The notes beneath the pieces were generated by a model. The model did no database searches. It had not been told where the DNA came from and worked only from the letters and a program-made list of their open reading frames with translations. The position numbers and the translations under genes were made by a program. This document shows positions 8,052 through 17,233 of a DNA stretch of 64,000 nucleotides, piece after piece (position 1 is the stretch's first letter; each line of letters starts with the position of its first letter). The stretch covers positions 1-64,000 of the forward strand of contig JAAEZH010000018.1 of the NCBI GenBank assembly GCA_018222965.1. Direction: 5' to 3'. Source of the DNA: Bacteroidota bacterium. GTDB taxonomy: Bacteria > Bacteroidota > Bacteroidia > Chitinophagales > Saprospiraceae.

Positions 8052-8873
8052 ATGAATTTTAAAAAACTTGTACTTCTGTTGCTGCTCGGCAGCCCGGTAT
8101 TTCTGGGCGCCCAGGGATTTACCGATGGCTTTATGAAGGCCAAAGGGGAGGGCACCATTGCCCTGACCTACTCCCACGAATATGCGGAAAATTACTTTTT
8201 TGGGGATCAGATTCAGTTTATTGATCTGACTACCCGGAGTTTATCCGGATATCTTTCCTGGGGGATTTCCAATCAGTTTAACCTGGTCATGTCTGTGCCC
8301 TATATCCGCACCGATAGCCTCAATAGTGCTTTACAGGATGCCATTGTGGCTTTGAAATATCAAAATGGTAAAAAGGAGTTTTCCCATGGCCGGCTTCGCA
8401 CGATCACCATGGTCGGGCTGCAGTTTCCGGCTTCCAAATATCCGACCACCACGGCTCAACCTATCGGACTTCGATCCACCAGTTTCCTGTTTCGAATTTT
8501 AAGTCAGTACGACAGCAATCAGGGCTTCTTCCTCAACTTACAATCGGGCTTTGACTTTCGGGTATTGCCCCAGCAACAATTTGGTATCCCTGTAATTGGA
8601 AGGGTGGGGTATGGAAGTTCCAAATGGTATGCAGATGTATGGTTGGATTATTTCCGAAGCCTGGATGAGGATGCCGACCAAAGCATTTTTGGCGGCTCCG
8701 GCGCGCGTTGGCTAAAAACGGGCGGGACTTTTTACGTGCCCCTGTTTAAGAAGTTTGGAGTCTTTGCCGGAGGGGCCTACATTCTTACAGGCCGCAACAT
8801 CGCCAAAAGCTGGCGGGTGAATGTGGGGGTTGTATACAATTGGGATCCCAAAACAGCGGCAACGAGTCCCTGA
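8052..8873 (+). CDS. predicted outer-membrane beta-barrel protein
   Basis: This 273-residue protein has a signal peptide ending VFLGA-Q (about residue 20). Alternating-residue amphipathic strands follow (GTIALTYSHEYAENYFFG, NLVMSVPYIRT, TITMVGLQFPAS, KWYADVWLDYF) and the last strand is VNVGVVYNWDP. It resembles the barrels annotated as transporter or phenol-meta-pathway-like proteins, but no substrate can be assigned. Its stop abuts the stop of the convergent 2TM gene with no bases between. Confidence 0.65.
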   Translation: MNFKKLVLLLLLGSPVFLGAQGFTDGFMKAKGEGTIALTYSHEYAENYFFGDQIQFIDLTTRSLSGYLSWGISNQFNLVMSVPYIRTDSLNSALQDAIVALKYQNGKKEFSHGRLRTITMVGLQFPASKYPTTTAQPIGLRSTSFLFRILSQYDSNQGFFLNLQSGFDFRVLPQQQFGIPVIGRVGYGSSKWYADVWLDYFRSLDEDADQSIFGGSGARWLKTGGTFYVPLFKKFGVFAGGAYILTGRNIAKSWRVNVGVVYNWDPKTAATSP

Positions 8874-9239
8874 TCAGACCAAATCTTCGCGGCGATAAGC
8901 TTGATCTTCGTCTTTTTCGAGCGGAGGGAGATCAAGCTGATCGTCCTTCTTGCCGGAACTCAGGCGTCGACGATCCATGCGGCGCATTTCCCGTTCTATT
9001 TCTTCTTCCTCCCAATCGCTGCTCATACCGGGGTAACCAAAGACTTCAAATCCTTTGATGGCTATACCGATGCCCCAGCCCACAAACGGGAATAAGGCCC
9101 AGAGAAATCCCGGAGAGGTCATAATGTTAATGACAAACAGGAAAATGCTGGTAAAAATCCAGGAAAAGAGGGCTCTAAAAAATTGCTTTTTTTCCTTCAC
9201 TCTTTTTCTCGCTTCTTCGTATGGATCTCTTTCTGCCAT
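8874..9239 (-). CDS. 2TM domain protein (paralogue A)
   Basis: This 121-residue protein is built of a charged N-terminus DPYEEARKRVKEKKQF, two membrane helices (about 22-42 and 47-66), then an acidic/basic tail SSDWEEEEIEREMRRMD. This is the 2TM family common in Bacteroidota, sometimes fused to LytTR or kinase proteins; its role is unknown. It is in tandem, 2 bp after, with a close paralogue at 9242-9604. Confidence 0.8.
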   Translation of the reverse strand: MAERDPYEEARKRVKEKKQFFRALFSWIFTSIFLFVINIMTSPGFLWALFPFVGWGIGIAIKGFEVFGYPGMSSDWEEEEIEREMRRMDRRRLSSGKKDDQLDLPPLEKDEDQAYRREDLV

Positions 9240-9241
9240 GC

Positions 9242-9604
9242 TTATACTAAGTCTGATTTTTTATAACCGCCTTCATTACTGCGTTTTTTGAGACGATGGT
9301 CAATGTCTTTCCGGCTAATATCGCCATCTTTACTACTATAACCCATTTTGTTGAGTTCGCGTTCAATTTCGCGTTCTTCCCAGTCTTCGTCAAAACGGGA
9401 GTTGAGCGGACCGAATACATTAATATAATGAAAAACAATTCCAATTCCCCAGAAGAAAGTCATCGACCAGCTTGAAAACCCATTCCCCGAAAGGAGAGAA
9501 GACAGATTAAAGAACAGATTTATCAGAACGAAGACTGTCAGGTGTTTGTAAAATCCCTTTTTCTCATCCACGCGTTTGCGAGCGCGTTCATAGGGATCAT
9601 TCAT
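9242..9604 (-). CDS. 2TM domain protein (paralogue B)
   Basis: This 120-residue paralogue of the downstream gene has the same NDPYERARKRVDEKKGF start, two membrane helices and an EDWEEREIERELNKMG tail. The ATG at 9604 is chosen because it aligns with the paralogue's start; an in-frame ATG ten codons upstream (9634) is possible. The pair looks like a tandem duplication in one transcript. Confidence 0.8.
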   Translation of the reverse strand: MNDPYERARKRVDEKKGFYKHLTVFVLINLFFNLSSLLSGNGFSSWSMTFFWGIGIVFHYINVFGPLNSRFDEDWEEREIERELNKMGYSSKDGDISRKDIDHRLKKRSNEGGYKKSDLV

Positions 9605-9720
9605 GTCGTATTTTTTACTTCTCTTTCCGCACATTTGTTATTCTTTTGCTACGAATATGCACGAAATAGTCCTCCGGATGCAAGGATTCTAGACGAACGA
9701 ACCGGAATTTCCGAGGAATG

Positions 9721-10089
9721 TTATTTCGCGGCTTTCGCCGAAGGTCGAAACAGCTGGCGGAAATAAAATCCACTCAAACTCCCCAATGCTGCGAGCAATC
9801 CACCCAATAAAGCCGTAATTCCCAGCAGGGCACCTATGCCCCCAAATCCCATCAAAGTACTGATCCTTTCTGCCAACACGCCGTCATTGGGCATGTTTTG
9901 ATACCAGGCCATGCCTCCCCAAAGAATGGCACCAGCCAAAAGACCTCCCAAAAAGGGCAGAAATGGTTTGTTATACCCGAGCAACATGACAACCACGAAG
10001 GCTGCCAAAACCAGCGCCCAGAATGGAAAGAATAGCTGAGCTAAAAATCCCAGTCCTATAATCAAAAGAAGCTGTAATAAAAACTTCAT
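9721..10089 (-). CDS. small integral membrane protein, unknown function
   Basis: This 122-residue protein is mostly hydrophobic, with four predicted membrane segments (about 4-20, 22-40, 47-62, 79-103) rich in Gly/Leu/Ala, and ends RPSAKAAK. The ATG at 10089 begins MKFLLQLLLIIG; the longer frame to 10152 begins inside a 13-mer repeat and lacks support. The C-terminal SAKA is encoded by another copy of that 13-mer. No family recognised. Confidence 0.65.
   Translation of the reverse strand: MKFLLQLLLIIGLGFLAQLFFPFWALVLAAFVVVMLLGYNKPFLPFLGGLLAGAILWGGMAWYQNMPNDGVLAERISTLMGFGGIGALLGITALLGGLLAALGSLSGFYFRQLFRPSAKAAK
9730..9742 (+). repeat. iterated 13-mer GGCTTTCGCCGAA (copy 3)
   Basis: Exact copy at the 3' end of the small membrane protein gene, encoding its C-terminal SAKA. 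Confidence 0.8.
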
Positions 10090-10137
10090 ATCAATAACTG
10101 CTTTAAAAAGTTGTGATGTATTGTCCCAAACACACAT

Positions 10138-10150
10138 TTCGGCGAAAGCC
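10138..10150 (-). repeat. iterated 13-mer GGCTTTCGCCGAA (copy 4)
   Basis: Exact copy on the minus strand between the acylase stop and the membrane protein start. Confidence 0.8.
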
Positions 10151-10158
10151 AAAAAAAC

Positions 10159-12600
10159 TTAATGCTGATGCCCTTTACCCGGATGGAAATTCTGAATCAA
10201 TACAGGGGTCTCCAGTTCTTCCGGGCTTTTCAATAAATGCAATTCGTAATAAGCGCCGGCTGCCCAGTCTTCGATCATTTGATCGTAGTACGGACTGGCC
10301 GGATTGGCAGACTGGCCACCGGGATAAATGCCGTAGCCTTTTACTTCAGGACCCAGTTCGACCACCATGCGCCAGGACGGACCGGATGGATTGTTGCTGG
10401 CATTCAAAGCCGAAGGATTCCCCGGAACCGCTATGCCCTTTCGCGAAAGCGCGTCAATGCGGCTTAAGTGCATAATGTCGATCGGTTTGTGCTGTGCCCA
10501 GGTGTAATTGCTTTTTTCGAGTTGGGGCTTCAGGTTTTCATACATGTCCAGAAAAGCAAGGGTAATTATGTCGCCAGGCCCTTCTCTCTCTTCGGTTCTT
10601 TTGTCGTCCCAAAATACGTTGAGCGGATCGGTGGCGAGCAAATCGATGGTGCGCCAGTCTTCGGGATAACGCATCGACATTTCGCTGTCAAGCGTATAAA
10701 ACTCATCCCAGCTTCTTCGGTAAAAAGCATCCCACCATTCTTCAAATAAAATGGCCGCCCGGGAATCACCTGAATAGCGATAATCCCAGTCTTTCAGCAG
10801 CTTTAACAAACCACTTTGTACCGTATTTAACTCCGTTGTATCGAGGTTCTGCAACAATAAAGGCAGCCCTTCTTCGGCCCGAATGCTGTAATTGCTGTTT
10901 TGGAGCGCCCGCATATCATCCACCGTAATGCTGTCCATTTGCCCAAGCGCCCGATGCAGGATACGGCCCCGGAAATCGTCAAAATGCCCGTTGTAGTAAT
11001 AGGGGTATTTCGGACTGGTGGAGTGTTGGTTGGCAGAACCCACAAAACCGCTGGCCGGATTGTACACATGGGGCAGTTCATTCTGGGGAATGAAGGTGTT
11101 CCAAAGATCATCCGAGCTGTTGGCAATTTGGATGCTGGTTCCTTCCTGTGGTTCTTTGATAGGCAGCCGGCCATTTACCCAGATCGCAATGTCACCGTCT
11201 TTGCAGGCAAAAACAAAGTTTTGGGTCGGGCTGATGTAGTTTTCCAGGGCCGCCAGATACTCCTGATAGTTAGAGGCTTTGTTTAAGTCCATGAAGGTGG
11301 CAGGCTCAAAGCGGTCGGGCTTATCGAGCGCGATCCAGTGCATGGCCAGTTCTTCTTGTCCGGTTTCTTCAGAAGCATCGTATACAATAGGACCAAAGTG
11401 GGTATAGCGCACACTGTCAATAACAGTCTTCCTTCCTTTGACTTTAATCTCCTCCACCCGGTATTCCACTTCGCGAATCTCGCCATCAAAGCGATATTTG
11501 GTATGAGTATCATCCACCCAGTCGAGTTCATACCAGTCGAGCACATCCTGCGAACCATTCGTTTCTCCCCAGGCAATGTTTTCATTAAAGCCGATCATGA
11601 TTCCGGGAAAACTTGGAATGGAGACACCGTAGGCATTGTATTCAGGCGTATGGATTTGCAGTTCAAACCAGATCGCAGGCAAGGTAAGCGCCAGATGCGG
11701 ATCATTGCAAAGAATGGGGTAGCCATTGGCCGTTTTACTGCCGGCAACGGCCCAGTTGTTGGAACCCAAAAATTCGGGACCCTGTGGTTCCGGACGCCGA
11801 AAAGCCGGGCTGTGCAATTGTCCGACAGCGGGGGAGAGGCTCGTATCAGAAAGGAAGTCCAGTTCCTCATCCGGCACGATCGGTGTTTGTTTAGGGTTGT
11901 ACTCCGGAAAAAGAAGCGCATAAACCTCAGGCCCTAATTCCCGCAGGGTGTTGGTGGTTTCCAGGTCCGATTCGCGGGAGCAGAGCGTCTGCGCCATGCG
12001 TTTAGTGATCAGCGCGGTATGCAGGGCCGTCCACTTTTCCGGTTTATAGCCCAGGAGTTTGAATTCCATCGGCAAGTCTTTCTCCTCCAACTGATCGATA
12101 TAAGCATTGACTCCATCAATGTATTTCATGAATGGATCCAGGCGATCCCCGGCAGATTCTACCCAGCCGGTTACTGCTTTCTCAGCGCCGTGGGCCAGGC
12201 CTTTTCGCCTCTGTAATTTGTCGACCTCCAGCGTCCGTTCACCAAATACTTCGGATAGTCTTCCGGCCGAAGCTCTGGCCATGAGATCCATTTGCCACAA
12301 ACGATGCCGGGCCTCGACATAGCCCTGTACAAATAGGGCATCTGCTTCTGTTTCGGCAAAGATGTGGGGCACCAGGCGTTCATCATAGACCACCTTTGCA
12401 GGGGCTGACAATCCGTCGAGGTGGAATGATTTATCGCCAAACTGCTCCTGGCTGCGGGCATTGTTCCAGAAGCCTCCAAAGGGGTCCAGCCACTTGCCAA
12501 AGGCAGGGAGTTGGGCCAGTCCGAAAGCGGAATACGTGTTGAGTAGCAGGATAAATCCGAAGGTGATTCCGGCAGCAATGATGAACTTTAAAAAACGCAT
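10159..12600 (-). CDS. penicillin acylase family (Ntn) hydrolase
   Basis: This 813-residue protein has an N-terminal membrane anchor or uncleaved signal (about 6-22). The small-subunit region carries VPHIFAETEADALFVQGYVEA and RLWQMDLMARASAGRLSE. The autoprocessing site is GSNNWAVAG, whose Ser280 should become the N-terminal nucleophile after spacer removal, followed by DPHLALTLPAIWFELQI, FPGIMIGFNENIAWGETN and SANQHSTSPKYPYYYNGHF. The family includes penicillin acylases and N-acyl-homoserine lactone acylases; periplasmic location is expected. The ATG at 12600 opens the hydrophobic segment. Substrate unknown; quorum-signal degradation and amide/peptide turnover are both possible. Confidence 0.9.
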   Translation of the reverse strand: MRFLKFIIAAGITFGFILLLNTYSAFGLAQLPAFGKWLDPFGGFWNNARSQEQFGDKSFHLDGLSAPAKVVYDERLVPHIFAETEADALFVQGYVEARHRLWQMDLMARASAGRLSEVFGERTLEVDKLQRRKGLAHGAEKAVTGWVESAGDRLDPFMKYIDGVNAYIDQLEEKDLPMEFKLLGYKPEKWTALHTALITKRMAQTLCSRESDLETTNTLRELGPEVYALLFPEYNPKQTPIVPDEELDFLSDTSLSPAVGQLHSPAFRRPEPQGPEFLGSNNWAVAGSKTANGYPILCNDPHLALTLPAIWFELQIHTPEYNAYGVSIPSFPGIMIGFNENIAWGETNGSQDVLDWYELDWVDDTHTKYRFDGEIREVEYRVEEIKVKGRKTVIDSVRYTHFGPIVYDASEETGQEELAMHWIALDKPDRFEPATFMDLNKASNYQEYLAALENYISPTQNFVFACKDGDIAIWVNGRLPIKEPQEGTSIQIANSSDDLWNTFIPQNELPHVYNPASGFVGSANQHSTSPKYPYYYNGHFDDFRGRILHRALGQMDSITVDDMRALQNSNYSIRAEEGLPLLLQNLDTTELNTVQSGLLKLLKDWDYRYSGDSRAAILFEEWWDAFYRRSWDEFYTLDSEMSMRYPEDWRTIDLLATDPLNVFWDDKRTEEREGPGDIITLAFLDMYENLKPQLEKSNYTWAQHKPIDIMHLSRIDALSRKGIAVPGNPSALNASNNPSGPSWRMVVELGPEVKGYGIYPGGQSANPASPYYDQMIEDWAAGAYYELHLLKSPEELETPVLIQNFHPGKGHQH

Positions 12601-12682
12601 ATAGTTAGGTTGAATGAGAATCCGATACCAGTTCACAATATACTCTAAACGCACAATTTCAAACGTAATAGGCTAGTTCGTG

Positions 12683-13228
12683 ATGTTTAATAAACTTTTG
12701 CTCTTAATTTTTGCTCCGATATTGCTGTTTTTCATGGCCTGCTCTGAAGCACCCCCGGAGACAGATACCGACTCTTCCTTTTATGTAGCGCCCCCTGATC
12801 TGTTGTACTTTCGCAATATCCGACAGACGGCTTATTCCAATCCGGAATCGCCCAAAGAAGGTTTGGATCTCTACATCCAAAATCGTTGGGTAGAAGATGA
12901 AGCCTATCTCGGTATAAAACCAACCCTGGTTATAAATTGGATGGAAGATCAGGCTTACATCATGTTGCAATGGCAGGGCGTGGAAAGCAATCCGGATAGT
13001 ATTTGGTGGAAAACAGACACGGCTACCGGGAGTTTCGCCTGGGAGGACGGGAATCTGGAGAAACAATGGGCATATGCCCGGCAGATCCGGGATTTACTTC
13101 AGCAAAATGCGCAGATCCGGCTTTCGCCGAATGCAGATACTGATCGCATCGCATTTGAAGATTCCGGTTTGCGAGAGGCATTTCTCATTACGATGCGGGA
13201 TTACCTGAAGTTAGTTGGAGGAAATTAA
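12683..13228 (+). CDS. predicted lipoprotein, unknown function
   Basis: This 181-residue protein has a lipoprotein signal peptide: hydrophobic core LLLLIFAPILLFF then MAC-S lipobox (Cys about residue 20). The mature part is acidic and Trp/Tyr-rich (IRQTAYSNPES, LVINWMEDQAYIMLQWQG, WWKTDTATGSFAWEDG) with no recognised domain. The ATG at 12683 is preferred over the overlapping GTG at 12680. It is divergent from the acylase gene. One iterated 13-mer (13119-13131) lies inside and encodes LSPN. Confidence 0.7.
   Translation: MFNKLLLLIFAPILLFFMACSEAPPETDTDSSFYVAPPDLLYFRNIRQTAYSNPESPKEGLDLYIQNRWVEDEAYLGIKPTLVINWMEDQAYIMLQWQGVESNPDSIWWKTDTATGSFAWEDGNLEKQWAYARQIRDLLQQNAQIRLSPNADTDRIAFEDSGLREAFLITMRDYLKLVGGN
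13119..13131 (+). repeat. iterated 13-mer GGCTTTCGCCGAA (copy 5)
   Basis: Exact copy inside the lipoprotein gene (LSPN). Confidence 0.8.
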
Positions 13229-13794
13229 AGTGGAATGTTGATTTCATAAGGTTGAATTTTTCCTGTCGACCATGCTGGCACAGCAGACGGGAGTATTTAA
13301 TGGATACGCTCCACCGCTGAAGGGGGAGCGGTCCGCTTGCGGACTGAGGAGTATAGCAACCAATCTTAGGGTCAAAACAGAAACTACGAATTGGTGTCGC
13401 TCCGCTGGAGCTTACCAGGCAAAATCGCAAAAATTCTACAAAGGTTTGGCTCCTCTGGAGCCATTAACCGCATTTACAGTAAGCCTCCAGAGGAGGCACA
13501 CCTTTGTAACAAAAAATATCGGATTCACTTTAAGCGCCGTAGGTGCGGCACCTGGTTTTATCCATAAGTTTATGTGACACTACACATAGGTATTCATTTT
13601 TAATTAAACCAACCAGCTAACCACCCACCCAACAATCTAACCTTTAAATACAGTTAATATTCCGGCTGAGACCCACCATATTCCAATTTAGACAGATCTA
13701 ATTCCGTTTCAGCCTTGTTAAGTTGTATGGATTTCACAAGTAGCTTATTTTTAAAAAGTTGTTGTATTCGCAGCAACTACATATGTAAGATTGA
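13229..13794. other. 566-bp gene-free stretch rich in hairpins
   Basis: The first half (about 13308-13550) is a dense series of hairpins: CGCTCC/GGAGCG, GTCCGC-tt-GCGGAC, GCTCC-gct-GGAGC and the large inverted repeat at 13438-13507. The second half (13551-13794) is AT-rich with no hairpin stack and probably carries the promoter of the YceI gene. No coding frame is convincing. Confidence 0.6.
13438..13507. repeat. inverted repeat element with 25-bp arms
   Basis: Arms at 13438-13462 and 13483-13507 begin ACAAAGGT and carry CTCCTCTGGAG; they match at 22 of 25 positions when one is reverse-complemented. Each arm contains its own inner hairpin (GGCTCC-tct-GGAGCC; GCCTCC-aga-GGAGGC), with compensating changes that keep the stems. 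This is typical of dispersed intergenic repeats in Bacteroidota. Confidence 0.6.
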
Positions 13795-14346
13795 ATGAAT
13801 CATCTAATAGTAATTTTGATAGCACAGTTGTTTGCCATTTCTTCCTTTGGTCAGGAGGGAGTATGGAAAGTAACAGAAGGAGATGTCCGTTTTGTTTCGG
13901 ATGCTCCTTTGGAACGGATCGAAGCTTCCACGAAGGAGGTAAACGGTGTTATGGTGATCTCAAGCAAGAAATTTGCTTTCAGTATTAGCAATCTGACGTT
14001 CAAGGGCTTTAACAGTCCGTTGCAGCAACAGCATTTTTACGAGAATTATATGGAGACCCATAAATTCAGCACCAGTACGTTTGTAGGAAGGATAGTTGAA
14101 GAGGTGGATCTGAGTGAAGCCGGAACCTACGAAATACGTGCCAAGGGGAAATTAAATATACATGGGGTAAGTAGGGAGCGGATTATCAAAGTAACCATCA
14201 CTTCAGATGGGGAGAGCTTTCGGGCCGAGAGTTATTTTACCGTTTTACTTGAAGAGCACGATATTGAAATCCCCAAAATCGTTCATCAAAAGATCTCCGA
14301 AGAAATTGAAATCCGGGTTGATGTTGTATTTAATCCGGGAGAATGA
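13795..14346 (+). CDS. YceI family protein (first copy)
   Basis: This 183-residue secreted protein has a signal peptide ending SSFG-Q (about 19). YceI lipocalin-like barrel features follow: EGDVRFVSDAPLERIEAS, HFYENYMETHKFSTSTFVG, GTYEIRAKGKLNIHGVSRE and a C-terminal EEHDIEIPKIVHQKISEEI. YceI proteins bind isoprenoid or other amphipathic ligands in the periplasm. The stop overlaps the start of the next gene (ATGA), indicating translational coupling to the sensor kinase. A paralogue closes the same gene run at 28218-28781. Confidence 0.9.
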   Translation: MNHLIVILIAQLFAISSFGQEGVWKVTEGDVRFVSDAPLERIEASTKEVNGVMVISSKKFAFSISNLTFKGFNSPLQQQHFYENYMETHKFSTSTFVGRIVEEVDLSEAGTYEIRAKGKLNIHGVSRERIIKVTITSDGESFRAESYFTVLLEEHDIEIPKIVHQKISEEIEIRVDVVFNPGE

Positions 14347-17222
14347 GAACAAACCTTTACCTGTTATTCCTGCTACTCTTTTCTACCGTCAGTCAATTGA
14401 CCGGGCAATCTCCCTTTTTCAGATCGTATGAATTGAAAGACCCGGTTTGGGGTGCTGCTTTTACCATTGTGTACCAGGATGCCGACCGCCAGCTGTACTT
14501 CGGATCAGAAACTGGTTTGTACAGCTTTAACGGGCTTGAATTTTTGCCTGTACCTCTGGAAGATTCTATGGATGTTGAGGTTACGGCAATATTTCAGGAT
14601 AGCAAGCGAAGATTTTGGGTGGGATTGAAAGATGGTCGTATTTATCAGGGCCGCCTGGGGAATTTGAAACCCTATGTTTTTTCCGCTTCCGCGAATGACA
14701 ACATGGCGATTACAGGCTTTGTAGAAGACAAGCAAGGCCAAATTTGGATTGCGACTTATGGCGCCGGTTTGTGGATGGATGACGGTCAGAGTCAATATGC
14801 TTTTGGGGAAGATGACGGCTTGTACGGACCAGACCTGTATGACATTTGCCTGGATCCGGAAAATCGGGTTTGGCTGGCAACAGACGGCGGAATAAATATC
14901 TGCCAATGGGAAAAGGAGTCCTTAAAAGTGGAATTACTAAACGGCAACAGCAATCTGCCGGATGATATCGTGCGTACCTTTTGCCCCGACTCCAAAGGCA
15001 ATATTTGGATCGGCACCTACGAGGGGGGCGTGTGTTTGTACGATCATCAACTGAAAAAGATTCGCAACCCGATCAATGACTGGGACCATGGTATTGTGCA
15101 TTCCCTAAGCATAGTTGAAGGCAGGGAATTGTGGATCGGAACCGAATCTTCCGGTCTCTGGCGGTATATTCTGGAAGAGGATCGGGTATTGCCCATTGAA
15201 GGTCCGGAAGGCCTGGAAAGGGCAAAGATTCACGATTTATTTATGGATAAGGAGGGCAATATTTGGGTCCTCAGTAATAATAATGGCTTGTTATCTGCCA
15301 ACAGGCAGTTTGAACAACTGGATATCCCTTTCGAAAATACGCAGGCACTGTTATTTGACAGCAAAGAACACCTCTGGGTGGGAAATCAGCAAGGCTTGTT
15401 TAGGCTCAATGATCAGCACCTGGATTTTATTCCGGTCTTCGACCGCGAAATTAATGTAATCAGTATTTATGAAGATCACTATGGAGTGATTTGGGTAGGC
15501 ACTTTTGGAGAAGGCCTGATTTTGTACGATCCGGTTTCAAACCTAAAAAAACAATTTTCCGAGTCTGATGGGCTGGCCAATGGAAGCATCTTGTCTATTG
15601 GAGGAAAAGAAGACCGGGTATGGCTGGCTACTCTCGGCGGCGTATCGGAAATCGACAATCGCAGGAACCTGCTCGAAAAAGACCAACTGGATATATTTAA
15701 TTTTGATCATGAATCCGGACTGGGCACCAATTTCATTTACCAGACTTTTATAGATAGTCAGGGCCGGGTATGGTTTGCAACGGATGGTCAGGGATTGTGT
15801 CTGTTGGAAAATGGAGGAATTACCTGTTATGGTCAGGCAATTGTAGATGGTGACACCCTCCCTATTCGAAATGTATATTCCATTACAGAAGATCAGCACG
15901 GAGGTATTTGGTTTAGCACGCCAAAGCAGGGTATTTTCTGTTTGGGGGAGAATGGGTTCGTGCACCTCAACCGGAAAGCAGGTATTAGAGATTTAGCCAT
16001 AACCGGGCTCGTTACCGATAAAAGCGGCAATATATTAATCATACACGATTCGGGTATCGATCTGCTGGATCCGGTGGATAAACACCTGATCTATTTTGAC
16101 GATGAAGTAGGAATCACCGACTTTAACCCAAATTTGAATGCCTTTTCAAAAACCAATGCAGGTGATATATGGATTGCAGATGAGAACAGCCTATTGCGGT
16201 ACACCTCTATGGAGGAGAACCTGGCCATTCACCCGATGACAAAAATTACCAGTGTGCTGGCTTCCTTTGAAGAAGTACCCTTTGACAGCATCCGTAATTT
16301 TGATCATACTCAAAATCATATTGTCATTAATTATGCCGGGCTTTGGTATACAGATCCTAAGGTGGTTCGCTATCGATACCAACTGGAAGGTTTTGATGAT
16401 GGATGGATTTATACCAAAGACCAGTCAGTAACTTATTCGAGTTTGCCACCGGGAGACTATATGTTTAAGGTCATGTCGACTGAAAATGAAGCCTTTGAAA
16501 ACGAACCGATCAAAAGCTATGCTTTCACCATTCAGAAACCCTTTTGGAGCACCTGGTGGTTTAATGTCCTTATGTTAATACTGATCTTTGGTGGATTATA
16601 TACCGTGATACAGATTCGCGATAAGCGCAAACAAAGAATTACCCAACTGCAAAGGGATCGAATTCAAAGTCAGCTGGATGCCCTGAAAAGCCAGATCAAT
16701 CCGCATTTTTTATTCAACAGTTTCAACACCTTAATTGCCATCATCGAAGATGATTCTGAGAAAGCGGTACAATATGTGGAGATCATGTCAGACTTTTACC
16801 GCTCCATATTACAATATCGGGAGCAGGAAGTTATCTCTCTGGAGGAAGAGATTAAGCTTGTCAAAGATTATTTGTTCTTGTTGAAAATGCGCTATGGAGA
16901 CAACCTCCAAATGGAGTTGAATACCAACGGAAGTAAAGCATTTCTTGCGCCCCTGACCTTGCAGATTTTGGTGGAAAATGCGGTTAAGCACAATGTCATA
17001 TCAAAGAGTAGACCTCTTCAGATTAGGATTAATAAAGAGGAACAATTTATAGTAGTGGAAAACAACAGCCAGCCAAAGCTCCGTGCTGAAAAATCAACGG
17101 GTTTTGGACTTAACTCCCTTAAAGCACAGTATTACAAGCTGGCTGGCAAATCTATCATCATCGAAAACGACAACAAGCACTTTGTAGTGAAGGTGCCCAT
17201 ACTGTCGGAAGAAGGAACCTGA
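14343..17222 (+). CDS. LytS-type sensor histidine kinase with two-component propeller sensor
   Basis: This 959-residue membrane protein has a signal peptide (1-21). About 600 residues of two-component regulator propeller repeats follow (recurring G-x-IWIGTYxxGL patterns such as GQIWIATYGAGLWM and GVIWVGTFGEGLILYD), then a Y_Y_Y domain (about 670-735). After one membrane helix (about 738-758, WWFNVLMLILIFGGLYTVI) comes a His_kinase (LytS/YehU) domain with SQINPHFLFNSFNTL, phospho-acceptor His788, and an ATPase part with LVENAVKHN and GFGLNSLK. It starts by a 4-base overlap with the YceI gene and is followed by its cognate LytTR regulator 11 bp later. It probably senses an envelope or extracellular signal for the downstream copper/cytochrome genes; the ligand is unknown. 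Confidence 0.92.
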   Translation: MRTNLYLLFLLLFSTVSQLTGQSPFFRSYELKDPVWGAAFTIVYQDADRQLYFGSETGLYSFNGLEFLPVPLEDSMDVEVTAIFQDSKRRFWVGLKDGRIYQGRLGNLKPYVFSASANDNMAITGFVEDKQGQIWIATYGAGLWMDDGQSQYAFGEDDGLYGPDLYDICLDPENRVWLATDGGINICQWEKESLKVELLNGNSNLPDDIVRTFCPDSKGNIWIGTYEGGVCLYDHQLKKIRNPINDWDHGIVHSLSIVEGRELWIGTESSGLWRYILEEDRVLPIEGPEGLERAKIHDLFMDKEGNIWVLSNNNGLLSANRQFEQLDIPFENTQALLFDSKEHLWVGNQQGLFRLNDQHLDFIPVFDREINVISIYEDHYGVIWVGTFGEGLILYDPVSNLKKQFSESDGLANGSILSIGGKEDRVWLATLGGVSEIDNRRNLLEKDQLDIFNFDHESGLGTNFIYQTFIDSQGRVWFATDGQGLCLLENGGITCYGQAIVDGDTLPIRNVYSITEDQHGGIWFSTPKQGIFCLGENGFVHLNRKAGIRDLAITGLVTDKSGNILIIHDSGIDLLDPVDKHLIYFDDEVGITDFNPNLNAFSKTNAGDIWIADENSLLRYTSMEENLAIHPMTKITSVLASFEEVPFDSIRNFDHTQNHIVINYAGLWYTDPKVVRYRYQLEGFDDGWIYTKDQSVTYSSLPPGDYMFKVMSTENEAFENEPIKSYAFTIQKPFWSTWWFNVLMLILIFGGLYTVIQIRDKRKQRITQLQRDRIQSQLDALKSQINPHFLFNSFNTLIAIIEDDSEKAVQYVEIMSDFYRSILQYREQEVISLEEEIKLVKDYLFLLKMRYGDNLQMELNTNGSKAFLAPLTLQILVENAVKHNVISKSRPLQIRINKEEQFIVVENNSQPKLRAEKSTGFGLNSLKAQYYKLAGKSIIIENDNKHFVVKVPILSEEGT

Positions 17223-17233
17223 CCTAAATAATT

